Assembly: GCF_002897375.1 (NCBI RefSeq)
Contig: NZ_BFAG01000013.1
Location: 62,001 to 126,000 of the forward strand
Direction of reading: 5' to 3'
DNA from: Deinococcus aerius
Lineage (GTDB): Bacteria > Deinococcota > Deinococci > Deinococcales > Deinococcaceae
DNA: 64,000 nucleotides
The notes beneath the pieces were generated by a model, which searched no databases, was not told where the DNA came from, and saw only the letters and a program-made list of their open reading frames with translations. Below, piece by piece: positions 18,167 to 28,245 of the stretch. The position numbers and the translations under genes are program-made. Every line of letters starts with the position of its first letter. Position 1 is the stretch's first letter.

Positions 18167-19048
18167 TTACTCCTTATTGGCATTTGAAAGTACGGTTTCC
18201 CTAAGTATTTTAAGTTCCTCTTTTGTAAGAGGCCCTTCCCCCCTTCTCCTCCTCCTAAAGAGGCCAGTCAATTCTTCCTTATACGCGATAAGGAGGGGAA
18301 GTATTATAGCACCTATGATATCACTTGGTTGAGGGAGGTATTTCGATATTGGAGATAATTCAGGTTCTTTTAAATTTATAAGCTCCTTTGCCTGCCTACT
18401 AGATAACTTCTCAGAAACAATTTGTTGAAGAACTCCTATATATCTGTCTATTTTAGCTTCATTTATATATTTATTGTTAACTATGTTGATTGTTACGTTT
18501 ATAACTTTACCATTTGTGAACTGTTGCTGAGGGCTATATATAGAATGTTGGGTTATTTGAGAGTTAAATTCGTCCAAAATACTTTCTATATTATCAGCAT
18601 CTACGCCACGAGATAGAAGTATATTAATTAGCAGAAGAAGTATTATTATGAAGCTCTTCAAGTCGCTGGGGCTACTAGGGACTCCTCTACCTAGGGAGAA
18701 TAAGTTGGGGGAGACATCCTCAATAGCACTGACAACGGCAGCCCTGCTAGCACCTTCCTCTTGCAATCTATACAAGGAATTCCTAAGAGACTCGAGCTCT
18801 TCTATACTGATTCTTCTATTTACAAAAAAGTTCAATACTTTTGATGCAAAACTCGTCGGTTGACCATTGTAGTTTATAACATTGCCCTCGGAGTCAGTAG
18901 TGTAGATTCCGTCCGTGTTAACATTTCGATGGCATCTCGGGCAAGGGATATAATTACCTTGTAATGTGAACGAACTTCCCGAAATCTGGATAGGTGACTC
19001 AAACACAAGTCCGCAGTTTTGACACTTAAGATATTGCATACTGCACAT
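18167..19048 (-). CDS. Zinc-ribbon membrane protein of unknown function in an AT-rich islet
   Basis: 293 residues from ATG 19048 (AGG 6 nt upstream; another ATG at 19075). N-terminal zinc ribbon CQNC at 9-12 and CPRC at 36-39. Then a helical region (RRISIEELESLRNSLYRLQE), a strongly hydrophobic segment SFIIILLLLINILLS, a middle with Asn-rich strands, and a basic Arg cluster (FRRRRRGEG) near the C-terminus. The layout, ribbon plus membrane anchor, is seen in membrane-associated sensors and some defence proteins. AT-rich codon use marks it as acquired. It may act with the convergent 129-aa gene. Function not recognised. Confidence 0.75.
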   Translation of the reverse strand: MCSMQYLKCQNCGLVFESPIQISGSSFTLQGNYIPCPRCHRNVNTDGIYTTDSEGNVINYNGQPTSFASKVLNFFVNRRISIEELESLRNSLYRLQEEGASRAAVVSAIEDVSPNLFSLGRGVPSSPSDLKSFIIILLLLINILLSRGVDADNIESILDEFNSQITQHSIYSPQQQFTNGKVINVTINIVNNKYINEAKIDRYIGVLQQIVSEKLSSRQAKELINLKEPELSPISKYLPQPSDIIGAIILPLLIAYKEELTGLFRRRRRGEGPLTKEELKILRETVLSNANKE

Positions 19049-19400
19049 TATTACCTGAGTTCGGAAAGTTTTCAATGAATATATGAAGGGATATTAAACT
19101 GTTTTCTTGCTTCTGCCAGCCCATCAATCCTGACACCCCAAACCTCAACATAACGAGGTTCGGGAAAAAGAAAGATCGTGATTGCGCGAACACTCCCGGC
19201 CTTAACAAGTCACAGCGCATGCGCCTCCTGGAAGGGGTGTGTATCCCCGTATCTACATGTCAACTCGACCACTCCCTCTAAGCTTGCCTCATTTTATGGT
19301 CTCGCCTGGACCCCTCACCCAGCTCGTCTTAGAGGCACCGATACCTACTCACGGGTGCCCCAGCAACTTGGGTGTAGCCGTAGTCGCTTGAATCAGACAC
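19049..19400. other. Intergenic stretch right of the AT-rich islet
   Basis: 352 nt without a credible gene. An imperfect hairpin lies at 19137-19164 (CCCAAACCTC with GAGGTTCGGG, 9 of 10 pairs, loop 8), upstream of the zinc-ribbon gene on its strand; it could be a leader structure or the end of an older unit. Base composition returns to high GC near 19330, marking the islet border. Confidence 0.4.
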
Positions 19401-20570
19401 CTACCTCTGCCCCCACGCCAGCCCCGCCCCGAGCAGCAGCACGAGCGCGGAGACACCCAGCCCCAGCCGCAACCCGCCCGCCCCGTCCGAGAGCGCCCCG
19501 GTCAGCAGCGGCCCCAGCGTCTGCCCGGCGGCAAAGATCACGGTGAAGGCGGCGATGCCCTGGCCCCAGGCGTGTTCGGGCAGGGTGCGCCGGGTGAGGA
19601 TGGTGGTGAAGGTGACGACCGCGAGAAAGCTCCCGCCGAACAGCAGCCCGGAGGCGAGCAGCGCGGCGGGATGGGTGGAGAGCAGGGGCAGGGTGGCCCC
19701 CACGGCGAGCGTGAGCATCTGGGCCGTCATCGCGCGGGCGCCGGGGAGGTGCGTGGCGGGCCGTTGCCACACCAGGGCGCTGAGGACCACCGAGGCACCC
19801 AGCACCGCCCAGAAGGGGGTGACCAGCCCGCCCGCCCCGCTCGCCCGCAGGAACGCGACGATGAAGGTCATGTACGCGATGTACCCCACGCCGAAGCAGG
19901 CGTAGGCGGCGAAGGCCGGGACCAGCGGGGTGAGGGGCGTGCGGCTGGTGGAGGGGGCAGTCGCCGCACGATCAGGCAGACGGCCCAGCGCCGGAAGGGT
20001 GGCCCCCAGCGCGAGCAGCGAGGTCCCGCCGAGGGCGGCCCAGGCTCCCCGCCAGCCGCCCGTCAGCAGCGGCGGAAGCAGCAGCGCGGACGCCAGGATG
20101 CCCACGCCCGCCCCCCCGTAGAACACGCCCAGGAGCAGGGCGCCGCGTTCCGGGTGCGCGCGGGCCGCGAGGGAGGCGAGCGCCCCGCCCGTCACGAACA
20201 CCAGGGCGCCCCCCAGCCCCGCCAGGAAGCGCAGGGCCAGCAGCATGGGCGCGGCTCCGGTCAGCGCGCAGGCGAGCAGGGAGAGAGCGGTCAGGCCCAT
20301 CCCGAGAGCGAAGACCCGCCGCAGACCCAGCCGCGCCGCGATCCCGGTGGCGGTCAGCGCCCCGGCCAGATACCCCACCGCGTTCGCCGCGTTCATCGCC
20401 CCGGCCAGGGTGAAGGTCCAGCCCAGGTCCGCCCGCATGGCGGGCAGGATCAGCGCGTAGGCGAAGCGCGCGAAGCCCAGCGCGACCGCCCCGCCGAGAG
20501 AGAGCAGCGCCATCTGCCCCAGCGTGCGGGCGAACGATTCGGGGGTGGAGACCGCCGCGGACCCGCTCAC
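19401..20570 (-). CDS. MFS transporter (YbfB/YjiJ-type)
   Basis: 389 residues, GTG start overlapping the P450 stop (GTGA). Twelve hydrophobic segments; the N-terminal motif SLGGAVALGFARFAYALILP is typical of the YbfB/YjiJ branch, and loop 2-3 carries ARLGLRRVFALGMGLTALS in the place of motif A. It is an inner-membrane secondary transporter, probably an exporter. Coupling to a cytochrome P450 suggests it moves the P450 product or substrate, but this is inference. Confidence 0.88.
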   Translation of the reverse strand: MSGSAAVSTPESFARTLGQMALLSLGGAVALGFARFAYALILPAMRADLGWTFTLAGAMNAANAVGYLAGALTATGIAARLGLRRVFALGMGLTALSLLACALTGAAPMLLALRFLAGLGGALVFVTGGALASLAARAHPERGALLLGVFYGGAGVGILASALLLPPLLTGGWRGAWAALGGTSLLALGATLPALGRLPDRAATAPSTSRTPLTPLVPAFAAYACFGVGYIAYMTFIVAFLRASGAGGLVTPFWAVLGASVVLSALVWQRPATHLPGARAMTAQMLTLAVGATLPLLSTHPAALLASGLLFGGSFLAVVTFTTILTRRTLPEHAWGQGIAAFTVIFAAGQTLGPLLTGALSDGAGGLRLGLGVSALVLLLGAGLAWGQR

Positions 20571-21790
20571 AGGTGCAGGCGCAGTTCCCGCAACCCCCGC
20601 AGGGTGAAGTTGGGCAGGTAGGCGAGAGGCTGTTCCGGCACCCCGTAGCCCGGGAAGCGCCCCAGGAAGCGCGTCAGGAAGATCGCGGCCTCCATCCGCG
20701 CGAGGCTCGCCCCCAGGCAGTAGTGCGCCCCCGCCGCGAAGCTGAGGTGGGTGCGGGCATTCTCGCGGGCGAGGTCGAGGGTGTGGGGGTCCTCGTACAC
20801 GCGCGGGTCACGGTTGGCCCCGGCGAGACTGATGCTGAGGTGCAGCCCCGCGGGGAACTCGACCCCGCCGAGGGTCAGGGGCGCGGTAGTGAACCGGCCC
20901 GTACTCTGAACGGGCGAGGTAAAGCGCAGCAGTTCCTCCACGGCGTTCGCGGCTCGCGCCTGCGGGTCCTCAGCCAGCCACACCCGCTGCTCCGGCCACT
21001 CGTGCAGGGCGAGCAGGCTCCCCGAGATCAGGTTGCTCGTCGTCTCGTGCCCGGCGACGAGGAGGAGCACGGCGTTGGCGAGGAGTTCCTGACCGCTCAG
21101 CCGCCCCCCCTCGTCCTCGGCGGCGGCGAGGGCGGAGAGGAGGCCGGGCTGGGGGTGCGCGCGCAGGTCGTCGGCGAGGGTGCGGAAGTAGGAGAGCATC
21201 GCGGCGGCGTCCGCCTCGACCTGCGCCCAGCGTTCGGGCGTCACGTTCAGCCCGCCGAGCAGGTCGGCCACGCTGCCCGCCCAGGTCTTGAAACGGTCGG
21301 CGTCCGTGCCGCTCAGGCCCAGCATCTGCACGATCACGGTGACGGGGAGGGGCACGGCAAGGGCGGCGACGGCGTCCACCTCTCCCCCGTTGTCCGCAGC
21401 GTGGCGGGCCGCTCTGTCCAGCAACTCGTCCGTCAACCCGCTGATGAACTCGCGGCTCTCCTCCAGCACGCGCGGGGTGAAGGCCCTCTGCGCGAGCGAG
21501 CGCAGCCGGGTGTGCGAGGCGCCGTCGTTGAACAGCATCATGGGAGACATCAGCGCATAGGAGGCGGTGGAGTAAATCTCCGGGCCGCCCTCGTACTTAC
21601 CGGTGCGGACGTGGGGGCTTTTCAGGGCGGCGGAGACCTCCGGGTGCCCGGTGAGGAGCGCGAAGCCCACGCCGGGGTCGTACAGGACGGGCGACACGGC
21701 CCGCACGCGGTCGAGGTAGGCCGGGGGGTCGGCGAGGTGTTCGCCCTGCCAGTAGCCCCCGAGCAGCGCGGCGCGGTCAGCGGTGGTCAT
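20567..21790 (-). CDS. Cytochrome P450
   Basis: About 407 residues from ATG 21790 (MTTADRAALLGG); an upstream start at 21841 would run into the promoter shared with the divergent gene. I-helix LLLVAGHETTSN with the oxygen-activation AGHETT, EELLRF of the ExxR motif (EELLR), and the heme loop FAAGAHYCLGASLAR with the axial Cys. Soluble bacterial class, needing a ferredoxin partner that is not encoded here. Substrate unknown; bacterial P450s of this subfamily hydroxylate fatty acids, terpenoids or macrolides. Translationally coupled to the MFS gene; 38 nt separate its start from the divergent ubiX. Confidence 0.93.
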   Translation of the reverse strand: MTTADRAALLGGYWQGEHLADPPAYLDRVRAVSPVLYDPGVGFALLTGHPEVSAALKSPHVRTGKYEGGPEIYSTASYALMSPMMLFNDGASHTRLRSLAQRAFTPRVLEESREFISGLTDELLDRAARHAADNGGEVDAVAALAVPLPVTVIVQMLGLSGTDADRFKTWAGSVADLLGGLNVTPERWAQVEADAAAMLSYFRTLADDLRAHPQPGLLSALAAAEDEGGRLSGQELLANAVLLLVAGHETTSNLISGSLLALHEWPEQRVWLAEDPQARAANAVEELLRFTSPVQSTGRFTTAPLTLGGVEFPAGLHLSISLAGANRDPRVYEDPHTLDLARENARTHLSFAAGAHYCLGASLARMEAAIFLTRFLGRFPGYGVPEQPLAYLPNFTLRGLRELRLHL

Positions 21791-21827
21791 GCCCCAGGGT
21801 ACTCCGCCCCCTGCTACCCTGCCCCTC

Positions 21828-22400
21828 ATGTCGGTGGGCACGGGGCGGCTGGTGGTCGGCGTGAGCGGCGGAAGCGGGATTCCCTACGCGGTATCGGTCT
21901 TGCGGGCCCTGCGCGAATTAGAGGTCGAGACGCACCTCATCGTGACGAGCGGGGCCAAGCGGGTGATGACGGCGGAAGGGGGGCCGAGCCTCGCCGACCT
22001 CACCGCCCTCGCCAGCGTGACGCATGACGACCGGGACTTGGGGGCTTCCGTCGCCAGCGGGTCCTTCCGCACCGACGGAATGCTCGTCGTGCCGTGCAGC
22101 GCCGGAACACTGGCGAAGGTGGCGGGGGGCTTGGCCGACAACCTGCTGTCCCGCGCCGCGCACGTCACCCTCAAGGAACGGCGGCGCCTCGTCCTGGTGC
22201 TGCGGGAAGACCCCTTCCCCCGCCCCATGCTGCTCAACATGCTCGCGGCCTTCGACGCCGGGGCGACGATCATGACGGCCAGCCCCGGCTTCTACCACGC
22301 GCCGGGGACGGTGGAGGAATTGCTGCACTTCGTCACGGCGCGGGTGCTTGACCAGTTCGGGCTGGACGTGCCGGGCTTCCGGCGCTGGGGGGAGCAATGA
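21828..22400 (+). CDS. ubiX: Flavin prenyltransferase UbiX
   Basis: 190 residues. Rossmann-like flavodoxin fold with VVGVSGGSGIPYA at the N-terminus (FMN/phosphate loop), the conserved VVPCSAGTLAKVAGGLADNL and LVLVLREDPFPRPML. It prenylates FMN with dimethylallyl phosphate to make prFMN for UbiD-type decarboxylases. ispD starts within its stop codon (ATGA), which links cofactor prenylation to isoprenoid supply. The partner decarboxylase is not in the window. Confidence 0.93.
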   Translation: MSVGTGRLVVGVSGGSGIPYAVSVLRALRELEVETHLIVTSGAKRVMTAEGGPSLADLTALASVTHDDRDLGASVASGSFRTDGMLVVPCSAGTLAKVAGGLADNLLSRAAHVTLKERRRLVLVLREDPFPRPMLLNMLAAFDAGATIMTASPGFYHAPGTVEELLHFVTARVLDQFGLDVPGFRRWGEQ

Positions 22401-23080
22401 CGGGCGCGTGTCTGCTCGCGGGCCGCACCGCCGCCCTGATCCCCGCCGCGGGGTCCGGGACTCGGCTGGGCCTGGGGCCGAAAGCCTTTGTCGAGGTCGC
22501 GGGCCGATCCCTCCTCGCCCGCAGCGTGGCCGCCCTCGCCCCACTCGTGGACGAGGTGCTGGTGGCGCTGCCGGAGGGGCTGGAGTTGCCGGAGGACCTT
22601 CCGGCGCGGGCCATCGTGGGCGGCCCCACCCGGCAGGAGAGCGTCCACCGTCTCCTGCGGGCGACCTCGGCCGAGATCGTCCTCGTTCACGACGCGGCAA
22701 GACCTTTTCTACCCACGAACGTGGTTCACGCCCTGCTGGAGGCCATTCCCGAGACCGGGGCCGCCACCGCCGCCCTGCCCGTCGCGGACACGCTCGTGCG
22801 GGGGGAGGGGGGACGGTGGGGAGGGGTCGTCCCCCGCGAGGGACTCTGGGCCGTGCAGACGCCGCAGGGCTTTCGCCGCGAACTGCTGCTCCGGGCGCAC
22901 CAGGCCGCCCACGAGGAGGGCTTCGGCGCGACGGACGACGCGGGGCTGGTCAATCGGCTCGGGGTGCCCGTGACGCTCGTGCCCGGCGACGCGCGGCTGT
23001 TCAAGGTCACGGCGCCGGGCGACCTCGCCCTGGCCCACGCGGTCGCGGCGGTGTGGGATGCTGGGGCCGATGACGCCTGA
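22397..23080 (+). CDS. ispD: 2-C-methyl-D-erythritol 4-phosphate cytidylyltransferase
   Basis: 227 residues. Nucleotide-binding LIPAAGSGTRLGLGPKAF, then VHDAARPF, WAVQTPQGF, and ATDDAGLVNRLG: all IspD signatures. It converts MEP and CTP to CDP-methylerythritol in the non-mevalonate isoprenoid pathway, which feeds carotenoids (relevant to pigmented deinococci), quinones and undecaprenyl carriers. Overlaps ubiX at the start (ATGA) and ispE at the end. Cytoplasmic. Confidence 0.95.
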   Translation: MTGACLLAGRTAALIPAAGSGTRLGLGPKAFVEVAGRSLLARSVAALAPLVDEVLVALPEGLELPEDLPARAIVGGPTRQESVHRLLRATSAEIVLVHDAARPFLPTNVVHALLEAIPETGAATAALPVADTLVRGEGGRWGGVVPREGLWAVQTPQGFRRELLLRAHQAAHEEGFGATDDAGLVNRLGVPVTLVPGDARLFKVTAPGDLALAHAVAAVWDAGADDA

Positions 23081-23936
23081 GTCCGAGACCCAGCGCCCCC
23101 GTCCTCACGCCCAGACCTACCTGGCGCCCGCCAAGGTCAATCTCGGCCTGAGCGTGCGCCGCCCCCGCGCGGACGGCTACCACGAGGTGCATTCCCTGAT
23201 GGTGCCGCTCGCTGTCGGGGACGAGCTGGCGATCACGCCTGCCGACACGCTGACCCTGACCGTCGAGGGGGCGGAGTTGCCCACCGACGAGCGCAACCTC
23301 GTGTACCGGGCGGCGCGGGCGTACCTGGACGCGTCGGGCACGGCGGGCGGCGCGGCGATTACGCTGCGCAAGCGCCTGCCCCTCGCCTCCGGTCTGGGGG
23401 GCGGCAGCAGCGACGCGGCGACCACGCTCATGGCCCTGGCGCGGCTCCACCCGGCCCCCGTGAACCTCCCGGCCCTCGCGCGACCCCTCGGGGCGGATGT
23501 GCCCTTCTTCCTGCTGGGCCAGTCGGCGCTCGCCCAGGGCATCGGCGAGGTGCTGACCCCGCTCCCCGTGCCGCGCGTGCCGCTCGTCCTCGTGAACCCG
23601 GGTGTGGAGGTCAGCGCCCGCGACGCCTACGCCTGGCTCGACGGGGAGGAGGCCTTTACCCCCGAACTCGATGTGGAGGGCATCCTGGCCGCCCTCGGCG
23701 ACGGGCGGGAGGTGCCGTACCACAACGCGCTGCAAGGTCCGGTCACCGCCCGCCACGCCCCCATCCGCGACGTGCTGGCGGCCCTGGAAGGCGTGGGCCT
23801 GCGCTCCCCCCTGATGAGCGGCAGCGGCGCGACCTGCTTCGCCCTCGCCCGAAACGACGACCAGGCCCACGACGCGGCACGTGCGATACAGGCCCGGCAC
23901 CCCGACTGGTGGGTCGTAGCGACGAGTACGCTGTAG
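23058..23936 (+). CDS. ispE: 4-diphosphocytidyl-2-C-methyl-D-erythritol kinase
   Basis: 292 residues from ATG 23058; ATG 23070 is an equally possible start, both inside ispD. GHMP kinase motifs: APAKVNLGLSVRRPRADGYH, the ATP loop LPLASGLGGGSSDAA, and the C-terminal MSGSGATCFAL. It phosphorylates CDP-methylerythritol in the step after IspD. Last gene of ubiX-ispD-ispE, which ends before a dispersed repeat (24003-24368). Confidence 0.94.
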   Translation: MLGPMTPESETQRPRPHAQTYLAPAKVNLGLSVRRPRADGYHEVHSLMVPLAVGDELAITPADTLTLTVEGAELPTDERNLVYRAARAYLDASGTAGGAAITLRKRLPLASGLGGGSSDAATTLMALARLHPAPVNLPALARPLGADVPFFLLGQSALAQGIGEVLTPLPVPRVPLVLVNPGVEVSARDAYAWLDGEEAFTPELDVEGILAALGDGREVPYHNALQGPVTARHAPIRDVLAALEGVGLRSPLMSGSGATCFALARNDDQAHDAARAIQARHPDWWVVATSTL

Positions 23937-24002
23937 GAGAAGGGTCGCAGCCTTACCCGTTTCTCCTGCCGGGTTCCGGCCCCTGGAGGGCAGCCTGCGG
24001 CT

Positions 24003-24368
24003 GCCACCCCCCTCCCCGCCTCCCCCTTGCGGGGGAGGAGGAACAACGCCAAAGCTTTTGCTTTTCAAAACCGTCTCCTGTGGACGGCCTATTCCTGCGG
24101 TTGGCTTGCTCTCGCACCGCCTTCACCACGCCTTGCTCGCGCAGCGAGACGGTGGGCGAGCGACTGAGGATGCAACAAGATCAAACCTTGCGCGTAAAAA
24201 GAGACGGCCACCGGCGAACTGGGCCGAGCCCCTTGCCCAGCGCAGCGCCGCTCCCCCTCCACCGAGAGGAGAGACACGTGAGCAGGCCTGGCGTCAACGC
24301 GCGGGCCGCCCCGCGCGGCGGAGTCGTCGCCCCCTCTGGGGGTAGGGGGCCGGGGGTGGGGGCAACGC
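24003..24368 (+). repeat. Dispersed repeat, copy 1 (with an internal insertion)
   Basis: Shares with 38451-38738 and 56576-56872 a left GC-rich hairpin, then GCCAAAGC, CAAAACCGTC, CTCTCGCACCGCCTTCACCA, GCAGCGAGACGGTGGGC, AGGATGCAACAAGATCAAAC, and a right hairpin of C- and G-runs. This copy carries about 80 extra nt inside the right hairpin. It lies between the convergent ispE and carboxypeptidase genes. Confidence 0.85.
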
Positions 24369-24390
24369 CTTCCAACTCAACCGCCCCACT

Positions 24391-25785
<1,395 letters not shown>

Positions 25786-25833
25786 CCGGGCAGGATAGAC
25801 CAGGGAGGCGGCTGACGCTGCCGCCTTCCGCCC

Positions 25834-26667
25834 CTAGCCTTCCGCCTTCTGCATCCGCAGGTACATCGCGTACTGGGGCGCGCCGCCCAGCATGTTCTGC
25901 CCGCCGTCCACGGGCAGGATCACGCCCGTCACGTAGCTCGCGGCGTCGGACACCAGGAAGAGCGCCGCATTGGCGATGTCCTGCGGCACCCCGAAGCGGC
26001 CCAGCGGCACCGTGTCGATGAACTGCTGCCGGGTCCGCTCGTCGGGGGCGAGGCGGGCCATCCCCTCGGTGCCGTCGATGGGACCGGGGATGATCGCGTT
26101 CACCCGCACCCCGCGCAGGCCCCACTCGACCGCGAGCGTCTGCGTCAGCGCGTCCACCCCCGCCTTGGCCGCGACCACGTGCGCCTGCATGGGCACGGGC
26201 ACCCCGTACGCGCTGATGGAGAGGATGTTCGCCCCGGGCAGCCGCAGGTGCGGCGCGCACGCCTTGATCGTGTTGTAGGTGCCCAACAGGTCGATGTCCA
26301 CCACGCTCTTGAACCCGTTGGGCGAGATGCCGTCCACCGGGGCCGGGAAGTTCCCCGCTGCCCCCGCGATCACGATGTCGAGCGGCCCGAAAGCGTCCAC
26401 CCCCGCCCCCGCCGCCGCCTGGAGGGCCGCGAAGTCCCGAACGTCGGCGGACACGCCCAGCGCCCGCCCGCCCGCCTCCTCGATGCCCCGGGCCGCGTTC
26501 TGCGCCTTTTCGAGATTGCGGCCCAGGATGGTCACCGCGCAGCCGTGGGCGGCGAAACTCCGCGCGATGCCGAGGTTGATGCCGCTGCCCCCGCCCGTAA
26601 TCAGGGCGTGCTTGCCGGTCAGGAGGTCGGGGCGGAAGGTGGTGGAGGGATCGTGGGGCTGGGTCAT
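25834..26667 (-). CDS. SDR oxidoreductase, 2,4-dienoyl-CoA reductase-like
   Basis: 277 residues, AAGGAG ahead of ATG 26667. Cofactor loop [20 protein letters not shown] (NADPH type), NAG equivalent IAGAAGNF, and the catalytic region [10 protein letters not shown] then AHVVAAKAG: the usual YxxxK Tyr is absent while Lys is kept, as in peroxisomal dienoyl-CoA reductases. C-terminal [15 protein letters not shown] and VDGGQNM fit. It would reduce 2,4-dienoyl-CoA during breakdown of unsaturated fatty acids. The next gene on the strand upstream is a dienoyl-CoA isomerase-like crotonase. Confidence 0.88.
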   Translation of the reverse strand: MTQPHDPSTTFRPDLLTGKHALITGGGSGINLGIARSFAAHGCAVTILGRNLEKAQNAARGIEEAGGRALGVSADVRDFAALQAAAGAGVDAFGPLDIVIAGAAGNFPAPVDGISPNGFKSVVDIDLLGTYNTIKACAPHLRLPGANILSISAYGVPVPMQAHVVAAKAGVDALTQTLAVEWGLRGVRVNAIIPGPIDGTEGMARLAPDERTRQQFIDTVPLGRFGVPQDIANAALFLVSDAASYVTGVILPVDGGQNMLGGAPQYAMYLRMQKAEG

Positions 26668-26697
26668 GGGGGCTCCTTCGGGGGTGGGTCGTGGGGG

Positions 26698-27441
26698 TCA
26701 GGCTTTTTTCAGGGCGGCGGACAGCCCGTCCACCGTCATGTGCCGGGCGTTCCACTCCACGGCGGCGGCGAGGCTCTCGGCGTGGGGAAGGCCGCCCTGC
26801 AGGGTACGCTTGGTGCCCTCCAAAGCCCTCGGGGGCAGCGCGGCGAGGTGGGCGGCGAGGTCCTGGGCGCGGGCATACAGCGCGTCCGCATCGGGTAGAA
26901 CCTCCGTCACCAGGCCCCAGCGTTCGGCAGTCTGGGCGTCGATAGGTTCCCCCGTCAGGGCGAGGTGCGCCGCCCGGCCCCGGCCGATCAACCCCGGCAG
27001 GCGCTGGAGGCCACCGAGGTCGGCGGTGATTCCCAATTTCACCTCCGGCAGGCTGAACCGGGCCCCGGCGCTACACAGCCGCAGGTCGCAGGCGGCGGCA
27101 AGTTCCAGGCCCGCGCCGATGCACCACCCGTCGATGGCGGCGATCACGGGGATCGGCAGGGCCGCCAACCCCTCGATGGCCGCGTGCATCTCGTCCACGA
27201 CGGCCCTGAACTTGGCCGGGTCCCCCAGTGCCGGGGCGATGATGGGCGCGGTCGCCGCCACGTCCAGCCCCACGCTGAAGTGCCGCTCGCCGCGCACGAT
27301 CAGCGCGCGAACACCCTCCAATTCACGCAGGGCCAGGGGCACCTCCCGCCAGGTCGCCGGGCCGAACGCCCCCTTGGGGTGGGCCAGGGTCAGGGTCGCC
27401 ACCTCCCCCTCGCGGGTCAGGCGCACACTCTCGTCGGTCAT
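26698..27441 (-). CDS. Enoyl-CoA hydratase/isomerase, dienoyl-CoA isomerase-like
   Basis: 247 residues. Crotonase fold with oxyanion-hole segments RHFSVGLDV and [20 protein letters not shown], and the block [20 protein letters not shown], which resembles delta3,5-delta2,4-dienoyl-CoA isomerases (acidic Asp in ADLG) more than plain hydratases. With the adjacent dienoyl-CoA reductase it completes oxidation of unsaturated fatty acids. Same strand, 30 nt upstream of the reductase, so co-transcribed. Cytoplasmic. Confidence 0.88.
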   Translation of the reverse strand: MTDESVRLTREGEVATLTLAHPKGAFGPATWREVPLALRELEGVRALIVRGERHFSVGLDVAATAPIIAPALGDPAKFRAVVDEMHAAIEGLAALPIPVIAAIDGWCIGAGLELAAACDLRLCSAGARFSLPEVKLGITADLGGLQRLPGLIGRGRAAHLALTGEPIDAQTAERWGLVTEVLPDADALYARAQDLAAHLAALPPRALEGTKRTLQGGLPHAESLAAAVEWNARHMTVDGLSAALKKA

Positions 27442-27519
27442 GGGAGGAGTGTACCGGGTTCAAAAAGGTGGGCACGCTCACGCCACGTCTCCCCCGCCGA
27501 TACGCCAGACTTGGCCCCA

Positions 27520-27918
27520 ATGCGAATCGTCGTGGCGGGCATTCTGGAACGCGAGGGGCCGGGCGGGGTGCGGCAGGTACTGGTGGGCGCCCGGTCCTCC
27601 CCCGCGTGGGCGGCGGGCCTGTGGGAGTTTCCCGGCGGCAAGGTGGAGGACGGCGAGACGCCGGGCGAGGCCCTGGCCCGCGAGTGGCGCGAGGAACTCG
27701 GCGCCGAGGTGGAGGCGGGGGGAGAGGTCTACCGCCGGGAGCTGGACACCCCGGTGGGGCCTTTCCTGCTCGTGGCGCTGCGGGTGCGCCTGCTGGCGGA
27801 GGAACCGCGCCCGCTGGAACACCGCGCCCTCGCCTGGGTCGCCCCCGCCGACCTGACCCGCTTGAAACTGCTGCCCAGCAACGTGCCCATCGCGTCGGTC
27901 TTGAATGAGGAGCCGTAA
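27520..27918 (+). CDS. MutT-like Nudix hydrolase
   Basis: 132 residues from ATG 27520. Nudix box is clear: [22 protein letters not shown] (G-x5-E-x7-REUxEE). The N-terminus [13 protein letters not shown] and [19 protein letters not shown] match the 8-oxo-dGTP type. It would clear oxidised nucleotides, of obvious value in a radiation- or oxidant-tolerant genus, though the substrate is not proven. Divergent from the crotonase gene. Confidence 0.92.
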   Translation: MRIVVAGILEREGPGGVRQVLVGARSSPAWAAGLWEFPGGKVEDGETPGEALAREWREELGAEVEAGGEVYRRELDTPVGPFLLVALRVRLLAEEPRPLEHRALAWVAPADLTRLKLLPSNVPIASVLNEEP

Positions 27919-28245
27919 TAGGCCCCACCCGTTCCAACCGGGATTCCGGGAAGTGCTGCCACAGTGGAGGACCGGCTGTCAAGCCACCCCACCATACTTT
28001 TTTGGACCTTTCACGAACATCTGCCCAATCCAATCAGCTTGGTTTTGCATAGTGCTGGTCAAGAGGGCGCAGCAGTCGGCCTCTAATGAGCCTTCGGACA
28101 TAGGAATAGGTAGACGGTTTTGAAGAAAGCCGTCATGCCCATATCTATCGGAGTTCCTTACCTATCGGACTTGTCGTAAACAAGCCGAACGGTTGTCTAA
28201 AACCTTCTCGCCAGGCGGCAAAACGCTGCCGCAAAGGAGAACATC
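27919..28245. promoter_or_regulatory. Upstream region of the secreted duplicated-domain gene
   Basis: 327 nt without a gene. It holds two copies of CTATCGGA 17 nt apart (28145-28152 and 28162-28169), then an inverted repeat CTTGT/ACAAG and an AT-rich block before the AAAGGAG ribosome binding site of the next gene. The direct repeat could bind a regulator. No clear -35/-10 pair was fixed. Confidence 0.4.

Noticed and set aside
24115..24240. The dispersed repeat as a coding element (conserved frame ETVGxxLRMQQDQTxRVK with mostly third-position differences)
   Set aside because: The wobble pattern holds for about 20 codons only; copies 2 and 3 carry one-base indels on either side, so no common reading frame survives.
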